Assembly: GCA_019635955.1 (NCBI GenBank)
Contig: JAHBYL010000003.1
Coordinates: 1 to 64,000, forward strand
DNA length: 64,000 bases
From: Parvibaculum sp.
GTDB taxonomy: Bacteria; Pseudomonadota; Alphaproteobacteria; Parvibaculales; Parvibaculaceae
Direction: 5' to 3'
The translations under genes were made by a program, and so were the position numbers. The notes beneath the pieces were generated by a model. It did no database searches, had not been told where the DNA came from, and saw only the letters and a program-made list of their open reading frames with translations. This document shows positions 49,398-59,035 of the stretch, one piece after another. Numbering within the stretch: the stretch's first letter is position 1; each line of letters opens with the position of its first letter.

Positions 49398-49562
49398 TTC
49401 AAGGCAGCTACACCCCCGGGGAAAGAGCCAAAAACCGCCTTTACCGCCTCAAATTCTATGCTGCAGTGCAAAATATTCTTGCTTCCGCAGCGTCATATGC
49501 CAATGATCCGCCCCGGTGCGGCCCCCAGAACCGCGGAAACAAAGCCGAGCGAGGTTAAAGTC

Positions 49563-50828
49563 ATGACGCAGATGGAAAAGAAGGATCTCTACGAAATCGG
49601 CGAGATCCCCCCGCTCGGCCATGTGCCGGAGAAGATGTACGCCTGGGCCATCCGCCGCGACCGCCACGGCCCGCCGCAACAGGCGATGCAGGTCGAGGTT
49701 CTGCCCACCTGGGAGATCGATTCGAACGAGGTGCTCGTTCTCGTGATGGCTGCAGGCGTGAACTACAACGGCGTCTGGGCGGGTCTCGGCACGCCGATCT
49801 CGGTCTTCGACGTCCATGACGTGCCCTACCACATCGCAGGCTCCGATGCGTCCGGGATCGTCTATGCCGTCGGCTCCAAGGTGAAGCGGTGGAAGGTCGG
49901 CGATGAAGTCGTCATCCATTGCAATCAGGACGATGGCGACGACGAGGAATGCAATGGCGGCGACCCGATGTTCTCGCCCACCCAGCGCATCTGGGGCTAC
50001 GAGACGCCCGACGGCTCTTTCGCGCAATTCTGCCGCGTGCAGTCGCAGCAGCTCATGCCGCGCCCGAAGCACCTGACCTGGGAAGAGAGCGCCTGCTACA
50101 CGCTGACGCTCGCCACCGCCTACCGCATGCTTTTCGGCCACCGCCCGCACATCCTTTCGCCGGGCCAGAACGTGCTTGTCTGGGGGGCGTCCGGCGGCCT
50201 CGGCTCCTTCGCCGTGCAGCTCTGCGCCACGGCAGGCGCCCATGCGATCGGCGTCATCTCGGACGATTCAAAGCGCGACTTCGTGATGTCGATGGGCGCG
50301 AAGGGCGTCATCAACCGCAAGGATTTCAATTGCTGGGGACAGCTTCCGAAAGTGAACTCGTCCGAATTCAACGACTTCATGAAGGAAGCGCGGAAATTCG
50401 GCAAGGCGATCTGGGACATCACCGGCAAGGGTATCGATCCCGACATCGTCTTCGAACATCCCGGCGAGTCGACCTTCCCCGTCTCCTGCATGGTGACGAA
50501 GCGCGGCGGCATGGTTGTCTTCTGCGCAGGCACCACCGGCTTCAACCTGACCTTCGACGCCCGCTTTGTCTGGATGCGCCAGAAGCGCATTCAGGGCTCG
50601 CATTTCGCGCATCTGAAGCAGGCATCGGCCGCGAACCAGCTCGTCATCGAGCGGCGCATCGACCCCTGCATGTCGGAGGTGCTCTCCTGGAACGACATTC
50701 CGCTCGCGCATGACAAGATGTGGAAGAACGAGCACCTGCCGGGCAACATGGCGGTTCTCGTATCCGCCGCGCGTCCGGGCCTGCGCACCGTGGAGGACGC
50801 GATCGAGGCGGGCAACAAGGCGGCGTGA
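49563..50828 (+). CDS. ccr: crotonyl-CoA carboxylase/reductase
   Basis: A 421-residue NADPH enzyme of the MDR superfamily that reductively carboxylates crotonyl-CoA to ethylmalonyl-CoA, the key step of the ethylmalonyl-CoA pathway. AAGVNYNGVWAGLG carries the Asn of the CO2 pocket, IWGYETPDGSFAQF the Glu, and GSHFAHL the likely His. VWGASGGLGSFAVQL binds NADPH. ATG 49563 has GAGG 10 bases upstream and matches the usual N-terminus KKDLYEIGEIPPLG; the longer frame to 49458 is not needed. Confidence 0.95.
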   Translation: MTQMEKKDLYEIGEIPPLGHVPEKMYAWAIRRDRHGPPQQAMQVEVLPTWEIDSNEVLVLVMAAGVNYNGVWAGLGTPISVFDVHDVPYHIAGSDASGIVYAVGSKVKRWKVGDEVVIHCNQDDGDDEECNGGDPMFSPTQRIWGYETPDGSFAQFCRVQSQQLMPRPKHLTWEESACYTLTLATAYRMLFGHRPHILSPGQNVLVWGASGGLGSFAVQLCATAGAHAIGVISDDSKRDFVMSMGAKGVINRKDFNCWGQLPKVNSSEFNDFMKEARKFGKAIWDITGKGIDPDIVFEHPGESTFPVSCMVTKRGGMVVFCAGTTGFNLTFDARFVWMRQKRIQGSHFAHLKQASAANQLVIERRIDPCMSEVLSWNDIPLAHDKMWKNEHLPGNMAVLVSAARPGLRTVEDAIEAGNKAA

Positions 50829-50852
50829 CGCCTTGGGCTCAGCCGAAGGCAA

Positions 50853-50878
50853 AAGGCCGGCGATATGCCGGCCTTTTC
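50853..50878 (+). terminator. Rho-independent terminator after ccr
   Basis: The stem AAGGCCGGC/GCCGGCCTT with a GATAT loop is followed by TTCC. It lies 25 bases after the ccr stop and before the convergent trkH stop, so it may serve both. Confidence 0.85.
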
Positions 50879-50889
50879 CTTTGCCGGGA

Positions 50890-52371
50890 TCACCGCGCCC
50901 AGTAGTCCTTCGAGAACATGACAAGGACGGTCAGCAGTTCGAGCCGGCCAAGCAGCATGGTGAAGGCGAGGATGAGCTTCGGCCCGTCTGGAATGTTGGC
51001 GAAATTGCCGGAAGGGCCGACCTCGTGTCCGAGACCCGGGCCGACATTCGCGATTGCCGTGACGGCGGAGGATAGCGCCGTCACGAGATCGAGCCCGAAA
51101 GCGGCGAGAGCAAGCGCCACGACGAGAATCGACGCCAGATAGACGAACACGAAAAGCGCGACGGAGAACACGATCTCGCGGCTCACCGTGCGCTCGCCAT
51201 AGCGCAGTGTCTGCGCGACATGCGGATAAAGCGTCTGGCGAATCTGGCTCTTGAAAAGAATTCCGAGTATCTGCAGCCGGAACATCTTCATCCCGCCGGA
51301 GGTTGAGCCGGTGCAACCGCCAAGGAACATGAGGATGAAGAAGGCCATGATCGCGAACGGACCCCAGAGCGTGTAATCCGTGCTGGCAAAGCCCGTCGTC
51401 GTGACGATGGAGGTAACGTTGAAGGCCGTGAGCGTCAGCGCCTCGAAGAAGCCGTAGTCGCCGCGCGCCGCAAGCCAGAGCGCCATCACCACGGAAACAC
51501 CCGCCAGCATCGCCACGAAGCTCCGCACTTGCGGGTCGTCCCACAGCGTCTCACCTGCGCCACGCAGCGTCTGCACGTAGAGCGCCAGTGGCAGCGCACC
51601 GGAAATCATGAAGACGACCGCCGTCCAGTGGATGAACGCATTGTCGAAATAGCCGAAGGATGCGTCATGCGTGGAATAGCCGCCCGTCGAGATGGTCGCC
51701 ATCGCATGGTTCATTGCGTCGAAGGGCGACATGCCGCCAACGATATAGGCAAGCGCACAGAGCAGGGTGAGCAGCAGATAGACTTCGCCGATGGCAACTG
51801 CGATCTGCCCGGGGCGCGGCAGGACCTTCTCGCTTCTGTCCGAACTTTCGGTTCGGAAAAGCTGCATGCCGCCGACGCGCAGGAAGGGCAGAATGGCCAC
51901 CGCTGTAAGAATGATCCCGACACCGCCCATCCATTGCAGCAGCGAGCGCCAGAGAAGAAGGCCGGGCGGCGTCCGGTCAAGCCCGACCATCACGGTGGAC
52001 CCTGTGGTCGTGACACCGGAGACCGCCTCAAAAAAGGCGTCCGTATAGTTCATGTCCACCAGCGAAAAGACGAACGGGAGCGCCGAAAACGCGCTCACCG
52101 TGAGCCAGCCAAGCGACGTCACCATGAAGGTGGCGCGGTGATTAAGGTCGCGGCTTTCCGTCTGGTTGGAGAGCATGAGCACGCCGCCGACAAAGGCGGT
52201 TATGACGGCGGAAAAGAGAAAGGCTTCCCAATCGCCCGTCCGGGCGACGATCTCGGCAAGAATTGGCACCAGCATCAGCACGGAAAGCGTGACAAGCAGC
52301 GCCCCGATGACGAGCCCGACAACCTTGGTGCTGTCGGTGGTTTCCCTGGCCTTGACGCCGCTTCCGTCCAT
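50890..52371 (-). CDS. trkH: TrkH-family potassium uptake protein
   Basis: A 493-residue integral membrane protein with the four-fold repeat of Trk/Ktr channels. The selectivity-filter Gly residues lie in SGVTTTGSTVM, ATISTGGYSTH, TSIVTTTGFAST and ANVGPGLG, one per repeat. LGGCTGSTSGGMKMFR is the gating-region signature. It needs the cytosolic TrkA protein, which is not encoded here. It is convergent with ccr and divergent from mcd. Confidence 0.95.
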   Translation of the reverse strand: MDGSGVKARETTDSTKVVGLVIGALLVTLSVLMLVPILAEIVARTGDWEAFLFSAVITAFVGGVLMLSNQTESRDLNHRATFMVTSLGWLTVSAFSALPFVFSLVDMNYTDAFFEAVSGVTTTGSTVMVGLDRTPPGLLLWRSLLQWMGGVGIILTAVAILPFLRVGGMQLFRTESSDRSEKVLPRPGQIAVAIGEVYLLLTLLCALAYIVGGMSPFDAMNHAMATISTGGYSTHDASFGYFDNAFIHWTAVVFMISGALPLALYVQTLRGAGETLWDDPQVRSFVAMLAGVSVVMALWLAARGDYGFFEALTLTAFNVTSIVTTTGFASTDYTLWGPFAIMAFFILMFLGGCTGSTSGGMKMFRLQILGILFKSQIRQTLYPHVAQTLRYGERTVSREIVFSVALFVFVYLASILVVALALAAFGLDLVTALSSAVTAIANVGPGLGHEVGPSGNFANIPDGPKLILAFTMLLGRLELLTVLVMFSKDYWAR

Positions 52372-52550
52372 TGCCGCCCCTGTGGTCCCCGTTTGCGAAT
52401 CGTCCTCCGGCTGGCCGGAGCCGGGGCTAAGAGATATATAGGGATTGAGAGGCAGGGGCTATTCCCGGGCGGCCACGCCGGGGCCCGCTGCTCGGTCCCG
52501 CCCCGGCCACACACGGCCCCGATTATAAGTCACACGAAGCGAGTTCTTTC

Positions 52551-54230
52551 ATGAGCCAAGCCCCTGCCTCCCTTAGCGACCGCGGCGCTGCCGATATTCT
52601 TCTGCCCGATCTGCTGCCGCTCGCGAAACAAGCCGCAGACGCGGCAGACCGGCTTCTTGCCGCGGCGAAGCAGGCCGTCGTCGCGAAAGTCTCAAGGGAC
52701 GGCAAGGTTTCGGCCGCGCTGATCGAGCGCGAGCAGTTCGCCGCGCATGGCCTTGCCTGGGCGGCGACCTATGTCGAGGCGCTGCGCCAGCTTTCGGCCT
52801 ATGCGCATCGCATGAGCGAGGAAAAGCGGCTCGGCGAGTTCGAGGCCCTGATCGTTCAGGTGGCTTTCGGCGAATATCTGACCCAGATGACGGGTGGCAT
52901 TCCGATGAGTCAGGGCGAAACCGTGCGCCCGCGCGACCTCGGCATTGCGGAGGCCGACATCGCCGCTTTCGAAACCACGCCGGCCGTGAAGACGCTCACG
53001 GCGGCGGGCAACACGGCGGAGGTCCGCGCGCGGATCGCGGAGTTCATTGCCGCCAATAGCGGCGCGGCCACCTTCGGCGATGCCGGCCTCGAAGACACTT
53101 ATGAGGCGATCCGCGACCAGATGCGCAAATTCGCCGATGCCGAAGTCATGCCTCATGCGCATGAGTGGCACCTGAAGGACGACTACATTCCGCTCGAGGT
53201 GATCGCGCAGATGTCGGAGCTCGGCGTCTTCGGCCTGACCATCCCGGAAGAGTTCGGCGGGCTCGGCCTCGGCAAGGAGTCCATGTGCGTCGTCTCGGAA
53301 GAACTGTCGCGCGGCTATATCGGCGTCGGCTCGCTCGGCACGCGCTCGGAAATCGCAGCGGAGCTCATTCTCGGCGGCGGCACCAGGGACCAGAAGGACA
53401 AGTGGCTGCCGAAAATCGCAAGCGGCGAGGTGCTGCCGACCGCGGTCTTCACCGAACCGAACACGGGCTCCGACCTTGCGAGCCTGAAGACGCGCGGCCG
53501 CCGAGAGGGCGATGTCTACAAGGTGACGGGCAACAAGACATGGATCACCCATGCTGCGCGCGCGGACGTAATGACCCTTCTCTGCCGCACCAATGACGAG
53601 CCCGGCTACAAGGGCCTTTCCATGCTGCTCGCCGAAAAGCCCCGCGGCGGCGACGAGAACCTTCCCGGCGGAAGGCATGACGGGCGGCGAGATCCAGTGC
53701 TCGGCTATCGCGGCATGAAGGAATTCGAATCGGCCGACAATTTCGAGGTCAGGCCGAAGCTGCTCGGCGGCGAAGAGGGCGGGGGCTTCAACGGCTGATG
53801 CAGACCTTCAACGCGCGCATCGGGCGGCGGCCCGCGCCGTGGGCGTCGCTCAATCGGCGCTGGAGCTCGGCCTTCCCCCATGCTGGGAACGCATCCAGTT
53901 CGGCAGCCGATCTTCACCTTCCCGCGCGTCTTCAGGCTGATGATGGCCGTCGAAATCATGAGGCGCGCCAGCTCACCTATTTCGCCGCGCGCGAAGGACA
54001 GCGGCGGAAGGCGCTGCGACCTCGAAGCCGGCATGGCAAAGCTCCTCGCGGCGCGTGTCGCCTGGGCAGCCGCGGACAATGCGTTGCAGATCCACGGCGG
54101 CAACGGCTTCGCGCTTGAATATCCGGTGAGCCGCGTGCTTTGCGACGCGCGCATTCTCAACATTTTCGAAGGCGCGGCCGAAATCCAGGCGCAGGTCATC
54201 GCGCGCCGGTTGCTCGAAGGCGGGAACTAA
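52551..54230 (+). pseudogene. mcd: methylsuccinyl-CoA dehydrogenase with clustered frameshifts
   Basis: This matches Mcd, the acyl-CoA dehydrogenase-type enzyme of the ethylmalonyl-CoA pathway. The roughly 150-residue N-terminal helical extension (LLPLAKQAADAADRLL and LAWAATYVEALRQLSAYAHR) is specific to it. Frame one is intact to about 53660 (IPEEFGGLGLGKESM, FTEPNTGSDLAS). Then at least six shifts occur near 53661, 53697, 53791, 53822, 53905 and 53961-53996. The stop at 53796 is one result. The end (CDLEAGMAKLL, IHGGNGFALEYPVSR, EGAAEIQAQVIARRLL) is intact to 54230. Restoring the frame recovers conserved family residues at every site. Either poor sequence quality or a very recent lesion explains this. 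Confidence 0.85.
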
Positions 54231-54234
54231 GACC

Positions 54235-54426
54235 ATGAACGATATTTTCACCTGGGCAGGTCCCATTGCCCTTCTTGCCGTACTAGCGGTCCTCATCCTC
54301 GGGCTCTGGAACATGATGCGCGGCGGCTCTGCAAGCCGTTCCCAGACATTGATGCGCTGGCGCGTCGGCCTACAATTCCTTGCCCTCGTCATCATCATGA
54401 CGGGACTCTATTTTGCTTCGCGCTGA
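54235..54426 (+). CDS. twin-transmembrane (HIG1-like) small protein
   Basis: A 63-residue protein of two hydrophobic helices. [20 protein letters not shown] and [15 protein letters not shown] are joined by a basic loop with [18 protein letters not shown]. This is the bacterial twin-helix family related to HIG1 proteins, which in mitochondria sit with respiratory complexes. It starts 5 bases after mcd ends. In alphaproteobacteria I know, this gene stands next to the cobalamin adenosyltransferase and etfBA genes; here three genes lie between. Confidence 0.88.
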   Translation: MNDIFTWAGPIALLAVLAVLILGLWNMMRGGSASRSQTLMRWRVGLQFLALVIIMTGLYFASR

Positions 54427-54467
54427 CATTGCGCTGCCCGGCGGGCGGCGCCAAGGGAGGAGCGATC

Positions 54468-55361
54468 ATGGCGGACAGAACTATATCGGCGGCTGAACTG
54501 CCGAAGAAACGCGTCACCATCTCCGGCCGCCACATGGCCTATGCGGAGATGGGCGAGGGCGATCCGATCGTCTTCCTGCATGGCAATCCCACCTCGTCCT
54601 ATCTCTGGCGCAATGTGATGCCGCATCTGGCAGATCAGGGCCGCTGCATCGCGCCCGATCTCATCGGCATGGGCGACAGCGAGAAGCTCGAGCCCTCCGG
54701 CCCCGAACGCTATACGTTCCGCGAGCATCGCCGCTTTCTCGATGCCTTTCTGGAAACGCTTGGTATCGTGCGGAATGTCACTCTCGTCATCCATGACTGG
54801 GGTTCGGCGCTCGGCTTCGATTGGGCGAACCGCCATCGCGGCGCGGTCGAAGGCATCGCCTATATGGAGGGGATCGTCCGCCCCCTGACATGGGACGAGT
54901 GGAACCAGGATGCCCGCCGCATCTTCGAAGGCTTCCGCTCGGATGCCGGTGAAGAGATGATCCTAAAGAAAAACCTCTTCATCGAGGCGGTGCTTCCGGG
55001 ATCGATCCTGCGGAAACTCACGGACGAGGAAATGGCGGTCTATCGCCGTCCCTTCGCCGAAGAAGGCGAGGCGCGCCGCCCGACTCTCTCATGGCCGCGT
55101 CAGATACCGCTCGATGGCGAACCCGCAGACATGGTCGAGATCGCCGGCGACTATGCGAACTGGATGTCCCAGAACGATCTGCCGAAACTTTTCGTGAACG
55201 CAGAGCCCGGCGCGATCCTTATCGGTGCGCAGCGGGAATTCTGCCGCAACTGGAAGAATCAAACCGAAGTGACCGTGAAGGGAAGCCATTTCATCCAGGA
55301 AGACAGCCCGCACGAGATCGGCGAGGCGATTGCCGCCTGGCGCAAGGGCTGGAAGAAGTAG
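54468..55361 (+). CDS. haloalkane dehalogenase, LinB-like (HLD-II)
   Basis: A 297-residue alpha/beta hydrolase aligning with LinB/DhaA along its full length. Expected catalytic residues are all present: nucleophile Asp110 with halide-binding Trp111 ([12 protein letters not shown]), halide-binding Asn40 ([12 protein letters not shown]), acid Glu134 (YMEGI, the HLD-II position), and His274 ([10 protein letters not shown]). The numbering is shifted by two from LinB. It hydrolyses carbon-halogen bonds, giving an alcohol and halide. AAGGGAGGA precedes ATG 54468. It lies between pathway genes that are otherwise linked. Confidence 0.93.
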   Translation: MADRTISAAELPKKRVTISGRHMAYAEMGEGDPIVFLHGNPTSSYLWRNVMPHLADQGRCIAPDLIGMGDSEKLEPSGPERYTFREHRRFLDAFLETLGIVRNVTLVIHDWGSALGFDWANRHRGAVEGIAYMEGIVRPLTWDEWNQDARRIFEGFRSDAGEEMILKKNLFIEAVLPGSILRKLTDEEMAVYRRPFAEEGEARRPTLSWPRQIPLDGEPADMVEIAGDYANWMSQNDLPKLFVNAEPGAILIGAQREFCRNWKNQTEVTVKGSHFIQEDSPHEIGEAIAAWRKGWKK

Positions 55362-55366
55362 GGCAA

Positions 55367-56641
55367 CTAACCTCTTGCCACGCACCACGCCGCGGCATCC
55401 CAGCGCCACGAGGACATACCGCCGATCTCCACGCCACCGAGCCAGCGGGGCGGCGGATCAAGCGAAAGATAGTCGCGCCTCCCTTCGAGACAATTCCGCC
55501 CGGCCGCCGTGATCGAAACCATGCGCCGTGGCCACTCTTCTCCCGGCTCGATCAGAAGCGGCGGCTCGCCTGCCCTGCTCATTTCGTGCACGCCGTGCCA
55601 GAACATGAGATCGCCGAGCCATGGAAGGGGCTCATGGTCTCGCATCAGTTTCGAGAATATGCGGCCGGCAGGCATGGGCCCATGCTCATGGAGCACGGTC
55701 AGGATGATGCGCTGCGTGAGAGACAATCCTGCGGCAACATCCGGCAGTTCCTGCAGATGACGAAAAAGAGCGCGGGAGAGAAACGGCAAGTCTTCGGCGC
55801 CCCCCTCCGCTATGACCCACAACTCCCTGGGATCGGGCGCACGCAGCGCATCCCACGCACGCGCGCCCAGCTTAAACTGTGCTTCCGTAACCGGCCTTCG
55901 CCTCTCCCAGAGAAGACGGAGCGCTTCCGGCGGCAATTGCCCAAGCCCCCAGAAGGGAACGGCACCGGGAAAATCGCCTGTCGCGACGATTTCGACAAAC
56001 GGGCGGCCCGAACAATCCGCCAGATGGGAAAGCAGACGGATGAGGATCAGCTGATCGTAGCTGTCATGCTCGAACCAGAGAGCAACGCGTCCATAATCCG
56101 AGACCCGCTGCAAGGCAGCTTCCTCCGCCTCGAGCTTCGCCCGCGTTTCCCTTTCTCCTTCTCCGCGCCATCTCGCATAGGCATCGGCGACGAAATGAAT
56201 GCGCCGTTCGAGCCAGTCGGCGCCTGAGACGACGGGCCCGTCGCACAAGGGATTTGAATATTCGAGGAAGGCGCCTGTAATCCCGGCGCTCCGCAAAGGC
56301 AGGGCGATATCGTTGCCGCAGCGAATGTGGAGTGTCGGCATGTCGCCATCGGGTGCCGCAGAACTCTTGATCGCGGCCTCCGCCTCGTCCAGCGACGTTA
56401 TGTGCGCCTTGAGAGCAGGCCAGCTTGGAAGCTTGAGCTCGCGCGCGATCACCCATTGAGCATCGGCAAGTTTGAACGCGTCGGGATCGCCGGCCAACCT
56501 GTCATTAAGCGCGGCGACGCGGGCAAGAGCCAGAGGATCGCCGGCGGCAACCGCACGGCGCAGTTCCTTGGCGCGTTTCTTCTGCTGATCGAGATTGGGA
56601 CGAAAGGGATTTGAAGCCGCACTGCGGCTGTCATAGGTCAT
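55367..56641 (-). CDS. DUF1835-domain protein
   Basis: A 424-residue soluble protein. The N-terminal ankyrin-type segment (NLDQQKKRAKELRRAVAAGD) leads to a DUF1835 domain starting LHIRCGNDIALPLRSAGITG, with FLEYSNPLCDGPV. It is followed by ALWFEHDSYDQL and a second conserved domain ending in CLEGRRDYL. The function of DUF1835 proteins is unknown. It is convergent with the dehalogenase, 5 bases from its stop, and divergent from the cytochrome gene. Confidence 0.88.
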   Translation of the reverse strand: MTYDSRSAASNPFRPNLDQQKKRAKELRRAVAAGDPLALARVAALNDRLAGDPDAFKLADAQWVIARELKLPSWPALKAHITSLDEAEAAIKSSAAPDGDMPTLHIRCGNDIALPLRSAGITGAFLEYSNPLCDGPVVSGADWLERRIHFVADAYARWRGEGERETRAKLEAEEAALQRVSDYGRVALWFEHDSYDQLILIRLLSHLADCSGRPFVEIVATGDFPGAVPFWGLGQLPPEALRLLWERRRPVTEAQFKLGARAWDALRAPDPRELWVIAEGGAEDLPFLSRALFRHLQELPDVAAGLSLTQRIILTVLHEHGPMPAGRIFSKLMRDHEPLPWLGDLMFWHGVHEMSRAGEPPLLIEPGEEWPRRMVSITAAGRNCLEGRRDYLSLDPPPRWLGGVEIGGMSSWRWDAAAWCVARG

Positions 56642-56878
56642 GGCCGTTTCCTCTTCATCGAGCGTCCGTGTCCGCCTGTCAGACTGAAAAGGAAACCGTG
56701 AAACGGGTTTTCACTTCTCTGGTCGTGGGCGCAGCCCTTTCCGCGGACATGGAGGCATCGACCAAGCCTTCAGAGAAGGCTTGCCGATTCAACGGCCAGG
56801 GTCAAGCCACCCGTCGATCTTGCCCCCCTGCATCTCCATATCCCGCTTGATGCTTGATCTCCCGCGCCGTTCGGGCGA

Positions 56879-56895
56879 GTCTCGGAAACCGAGAC
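56879..56895. promoter_or_regulatory. inverted repeat upstream of the b561-type cytochrome gene
   Basis: GTCTCGG-AAA-CCGAGAC is a perfect short inverted repeat ending 21 bases before ATG 56917. It may be an operator or a leader hairpin next to the GGGGGAG ribosome site. No regulator is suggested. I see nothing else recognisable in the 275-base gap 56642-56916. Confidence 0.35.
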
Positions 56896-56916
56896 AAGCC
56901 GGGGGAGACCGAGACC

Positions 56917-57438
56917 ATGAAGGACACCGTTTCCGTCAATTCGAGCTTCAGCACCTCTATGAAAAGCCTTCATTGGGCAATCGCGGTGCTTGTGCTGCTG
57001 ATGATCTATGGCGGCTTCACGCTGAGCCGCGAAACGGCGACGCTGCATTTCGGTATCGGCATCGTCATTCTCACGCTGATGGTGATCTGGCTCGCCACCA
57101 AGAGCCGCTCGCCGCGCCCGGCCTATCCGCCCATGCCGCGCTGGCAGGAGATCGCTGCGAAGGCCGTTCATCACAGCCTTTATGCGAGCGTGACGCTGCA
57201 GCCGGTCTTCGGCCTGATGATGGTCACGACCTCGAAGCGCGATCCCGTCGCCTTCTACGTCATTCCATTGAAGATCGCGCAGAACGACACGATCAATGCC
57301 ATCGGCCACACGCTGCACGGCATCAATGCATGGATTCTGACGGCGCTCGTCGCCGTTCATATCCTTGCGGCGCTCTATCATCACTTCTTCCTGAAGGACA
57401 ATGTGCTGAGGCGCATGCTTCCCTTCGCGAAACCCTGA
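56917..57438 (+). CDS. cytochrome b561-family membrane protein
   Basis: A 173-residue protein with four hydrophobic segments. His residues in MKSLHWAIAV, ATLHFGIGIV, AVHHSLYAS and TLHGINAW fit the two haem-b sites of the b561 (YodB-like) family. It would shuttle electrons between quinol and a periplasmic acceptor such as superoxide or a partner protein. ATG 56917 (MKDTVSV) follows GGGGGAG. It ends 9 bases before the adenosyltransferase gene, so they are probably co-transcribed. Confidence 0.88.
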   Translation: MKDTVSVNSSFSTSMKSLHWAIAVLVLLMIYGGFTLSRETATLHFGIGIVILTLMVIWLATKSRSPRPAYPPMPRWQEIAAKAVHHSLYASVTLQPVFGLMMVTTSKRDPVAFYVIPLKIAQNDTINAIGHTLHGINAWILTALVAVHILAALYHHFFLKDNVLRRMLPFAKP

Positions 57439-57447
57439 CCGGACAAC

Positions 57448-58038
57448 ATGGTCACGCTGAACAAGATCTATACGAAGAGCGGCGACAAGGGCACGACGGC
57501 GCTGGCAACCGGCGAGCGCGTACCGAAACATGCGCTCAGGATCGAAAGCTACGGCACGGTGGACGAGACCAATTCCGTGATCGGCATGGCGCGGCTCCAC
57601 ACCGCCACCCTGCCGAGGCTCGACGCCATGCTCGGCCGCATTCAGAACGAGCTCTTCGACCTCGGCGCCGATCTCGCAACGCCCGCGAAGGACGAAACGC
57701 TCGGCTATGAGCCCCTGCGCATTCTAGACAGCCAGGTGAGCCGCCTCGAGGCGGAAATCGACGAGATGAATGCGGCGCTCGCACCGCTCAACTCCTTCAT
57801 CCTGCCGGGCGGTACCCCGGCCGCCGCCCATCTCCACCTTGCCCGCACCACCTGCCGCCGGGCCGAGCGGCTCGTCACTGCCCTCATGGAGGGCCCGCAT
57901 GAAATGGTGAACGAGGCAGGCTTACGCTATCTGAACCGCCTCTCCGACTTCCTCTTCGTCGCCGCCCGCCACGCCAATCTGGGCGAGGATGGTATGGGCC
58001 CCGGCGACGTCATGTGGGTTCCCGGTTCCACACGCTGA
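57448..58038 (+). CDS. cob(I)yrinic acid a,c-diamide adenosyltransferase (PduO type)
   Basis: A 196-residue enzyme forming adenosylcobalamin from cob(I)alamin and ATP. IYTKSGDKGTTAL is the P-loop-like N-terminus of PduO enzymes. ESYGTVDETNSVIGMAR and CRRAERLV with RYLNRLSDFLFVAAR complete the signature. Adenosylcobalamin is the cofactor of ethylmalonyl-CoA mutase encoded 10 kb away. No cobalamin riboswitch is visible upstream. Confidence 0.95.
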   Translation: MVTLNKIYTKSGDKGTTALATGERVPKHALRIESYGTVDETNSVIGMARLHTATLPRLDAMLGRIQNELFDLGADLATPAKDETLGYEPLRILDSQVSRLEAEIDEMNAALAPLNSFILPGGTPAAAHLHLARTTCRRAERLVTALMEGPHEMVNEAGLRYLNRLSDFLFVAARHANLGEDGMGPGDVMWVPGSTR

Positions 58039-58285
58039 AGCGGCGCTTTGCCTCGAATCCCTTTCGTTGACAGGGAGGGGGTCTGCCACTAGGTTCCCGC
58101 ACCGCAACAGCAGCTATGTGGCAGCGGGCGGTTTTGGCATCGTTTTCCCAAGAAAACAGCCGTTTTCAAGGCAGTGAGCCGCCGTCCAGACCTACACCAA
58201 GACCGGCGCCGAGGTTTCCGTGAGGCCCCGGGGGTTCGCCCCTTGAGTTCTCGCCGCCAAGGCAACGCGCAGGGAGTCCGCCTCG

Positions 58286-59035
58286 ATGAAAGTCCTCGTT
58301 CCGATCAAGCGAGTGGTCGACTACAACGTGAAAATCCGCGTGAAATCGGATGGCACGGGCGTCGATCTCGCAAATGTGAAAATGTCGATGAACCCGTTCG
58401 ACGAGATCGCCGTTGAAGAAGCGGTGCGCCTCAAGGAAGCGGGCAAGGCGACGGAAGTCATCGCCGTGTCCATCGGCGCTCAGCAAGCCACCGAAACCAT
58501 CCGCACCGCGCTCGCCATGGGCGCCGACCGCGGCATCCTGGTGAAGACGGACGACACGGTCGAGCCGATCAACGTCGCCAAGATCCTCAAGGGCATCGCC
58601 GACGCCGAGAAGCCGGACCTCATCATTCTCGGCAAGCAGGCGATCGACGACGATTGCAACCAGACGGGCCAGATGCTTTCGGCGCTACTCGGCTGGGCGC
58701 AGGGTACCTTCGCCTCCAAGGTCGAGGTCGATGGCGGCACGCTGAATCTGACCCGCGAAGTCGATGGCGGCCTGCAGACGCTGAAGCTCAAGATGCCGGC
58801 GGTGATCACCACCGACCTCCGCCTCAACGAGCCGCGCTACGCCTCGCTGCCGAACATCATGAAGGCGAAGAAGAAGCCGATCGACGAAAAGGCGCCGGGC
58901 GATTTCGGCGTCGAGGTGAAGACCCGCCTCGAAGTCGTGAAGGTGAGCGAGCCGCCGCAGCGTTCCGCCGGTGTGAAGGTTGAAACGGCTGCCGAACTCG
59001 TATCGAAGCTCAAGGAAGCGGGAGTGATCGGATGA
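58286..59035 (+). CDS. etfB: electron transfer flavoprotein beta subunit
   Basis: A 249-residue ETF beta subunit. [19 protein letters not shown] is the canonical start, [20 protein letters not shown] the family core, and the FAD/AMP-binding [20 protein letters not shown] the late hallmark. ETF accepts electrons from acyl-CoA dehydrogenases and passes them to ETF-quinone oxidoreductase. A 247-base gap with no gene or clear hairpin precedes it. It overlaps etfA by 4 bases (ATGA). Confidence 0.97.
   Translation: MKVLVPIKRVVDYNVKIRVKSDGTGVDLANVKMSMNPFDEIAVEEAVRLKEAGKATEVIAVSIGAQQATETIRTALAMGADRGILVKTDDTVEPINVAKILKGIADAEKPDLIILGKQAIDDDCNQTGQMLSALLGWAQGTFASKVEVDGGTLNLTREVDGGLQTLKLKMPAVITTDLRLNEPRYASLPNIMKAKKKPIDEKAPGDFGVEVKTRLEVVKVSEPPQRSAGVKVETAAELVSKLKEAGVIG

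Noticed and set aside
53798-54230. Separate short genes in the second half of mcd
   Set aside because: The frames at 53798-54118 and 53880-54230 are pieces of one acyl-CoA dehydrogenase. Their conserved residues line up only after frame correction.
58039-58285. Cobalamin riboswitch near the adenosyltransferase, ecm or etfB
   Set aside because: I looked for the conserved B12-box and receptor-like segments in the gaps before these genes and found none. The gap before etfB shows nothing recognisable.
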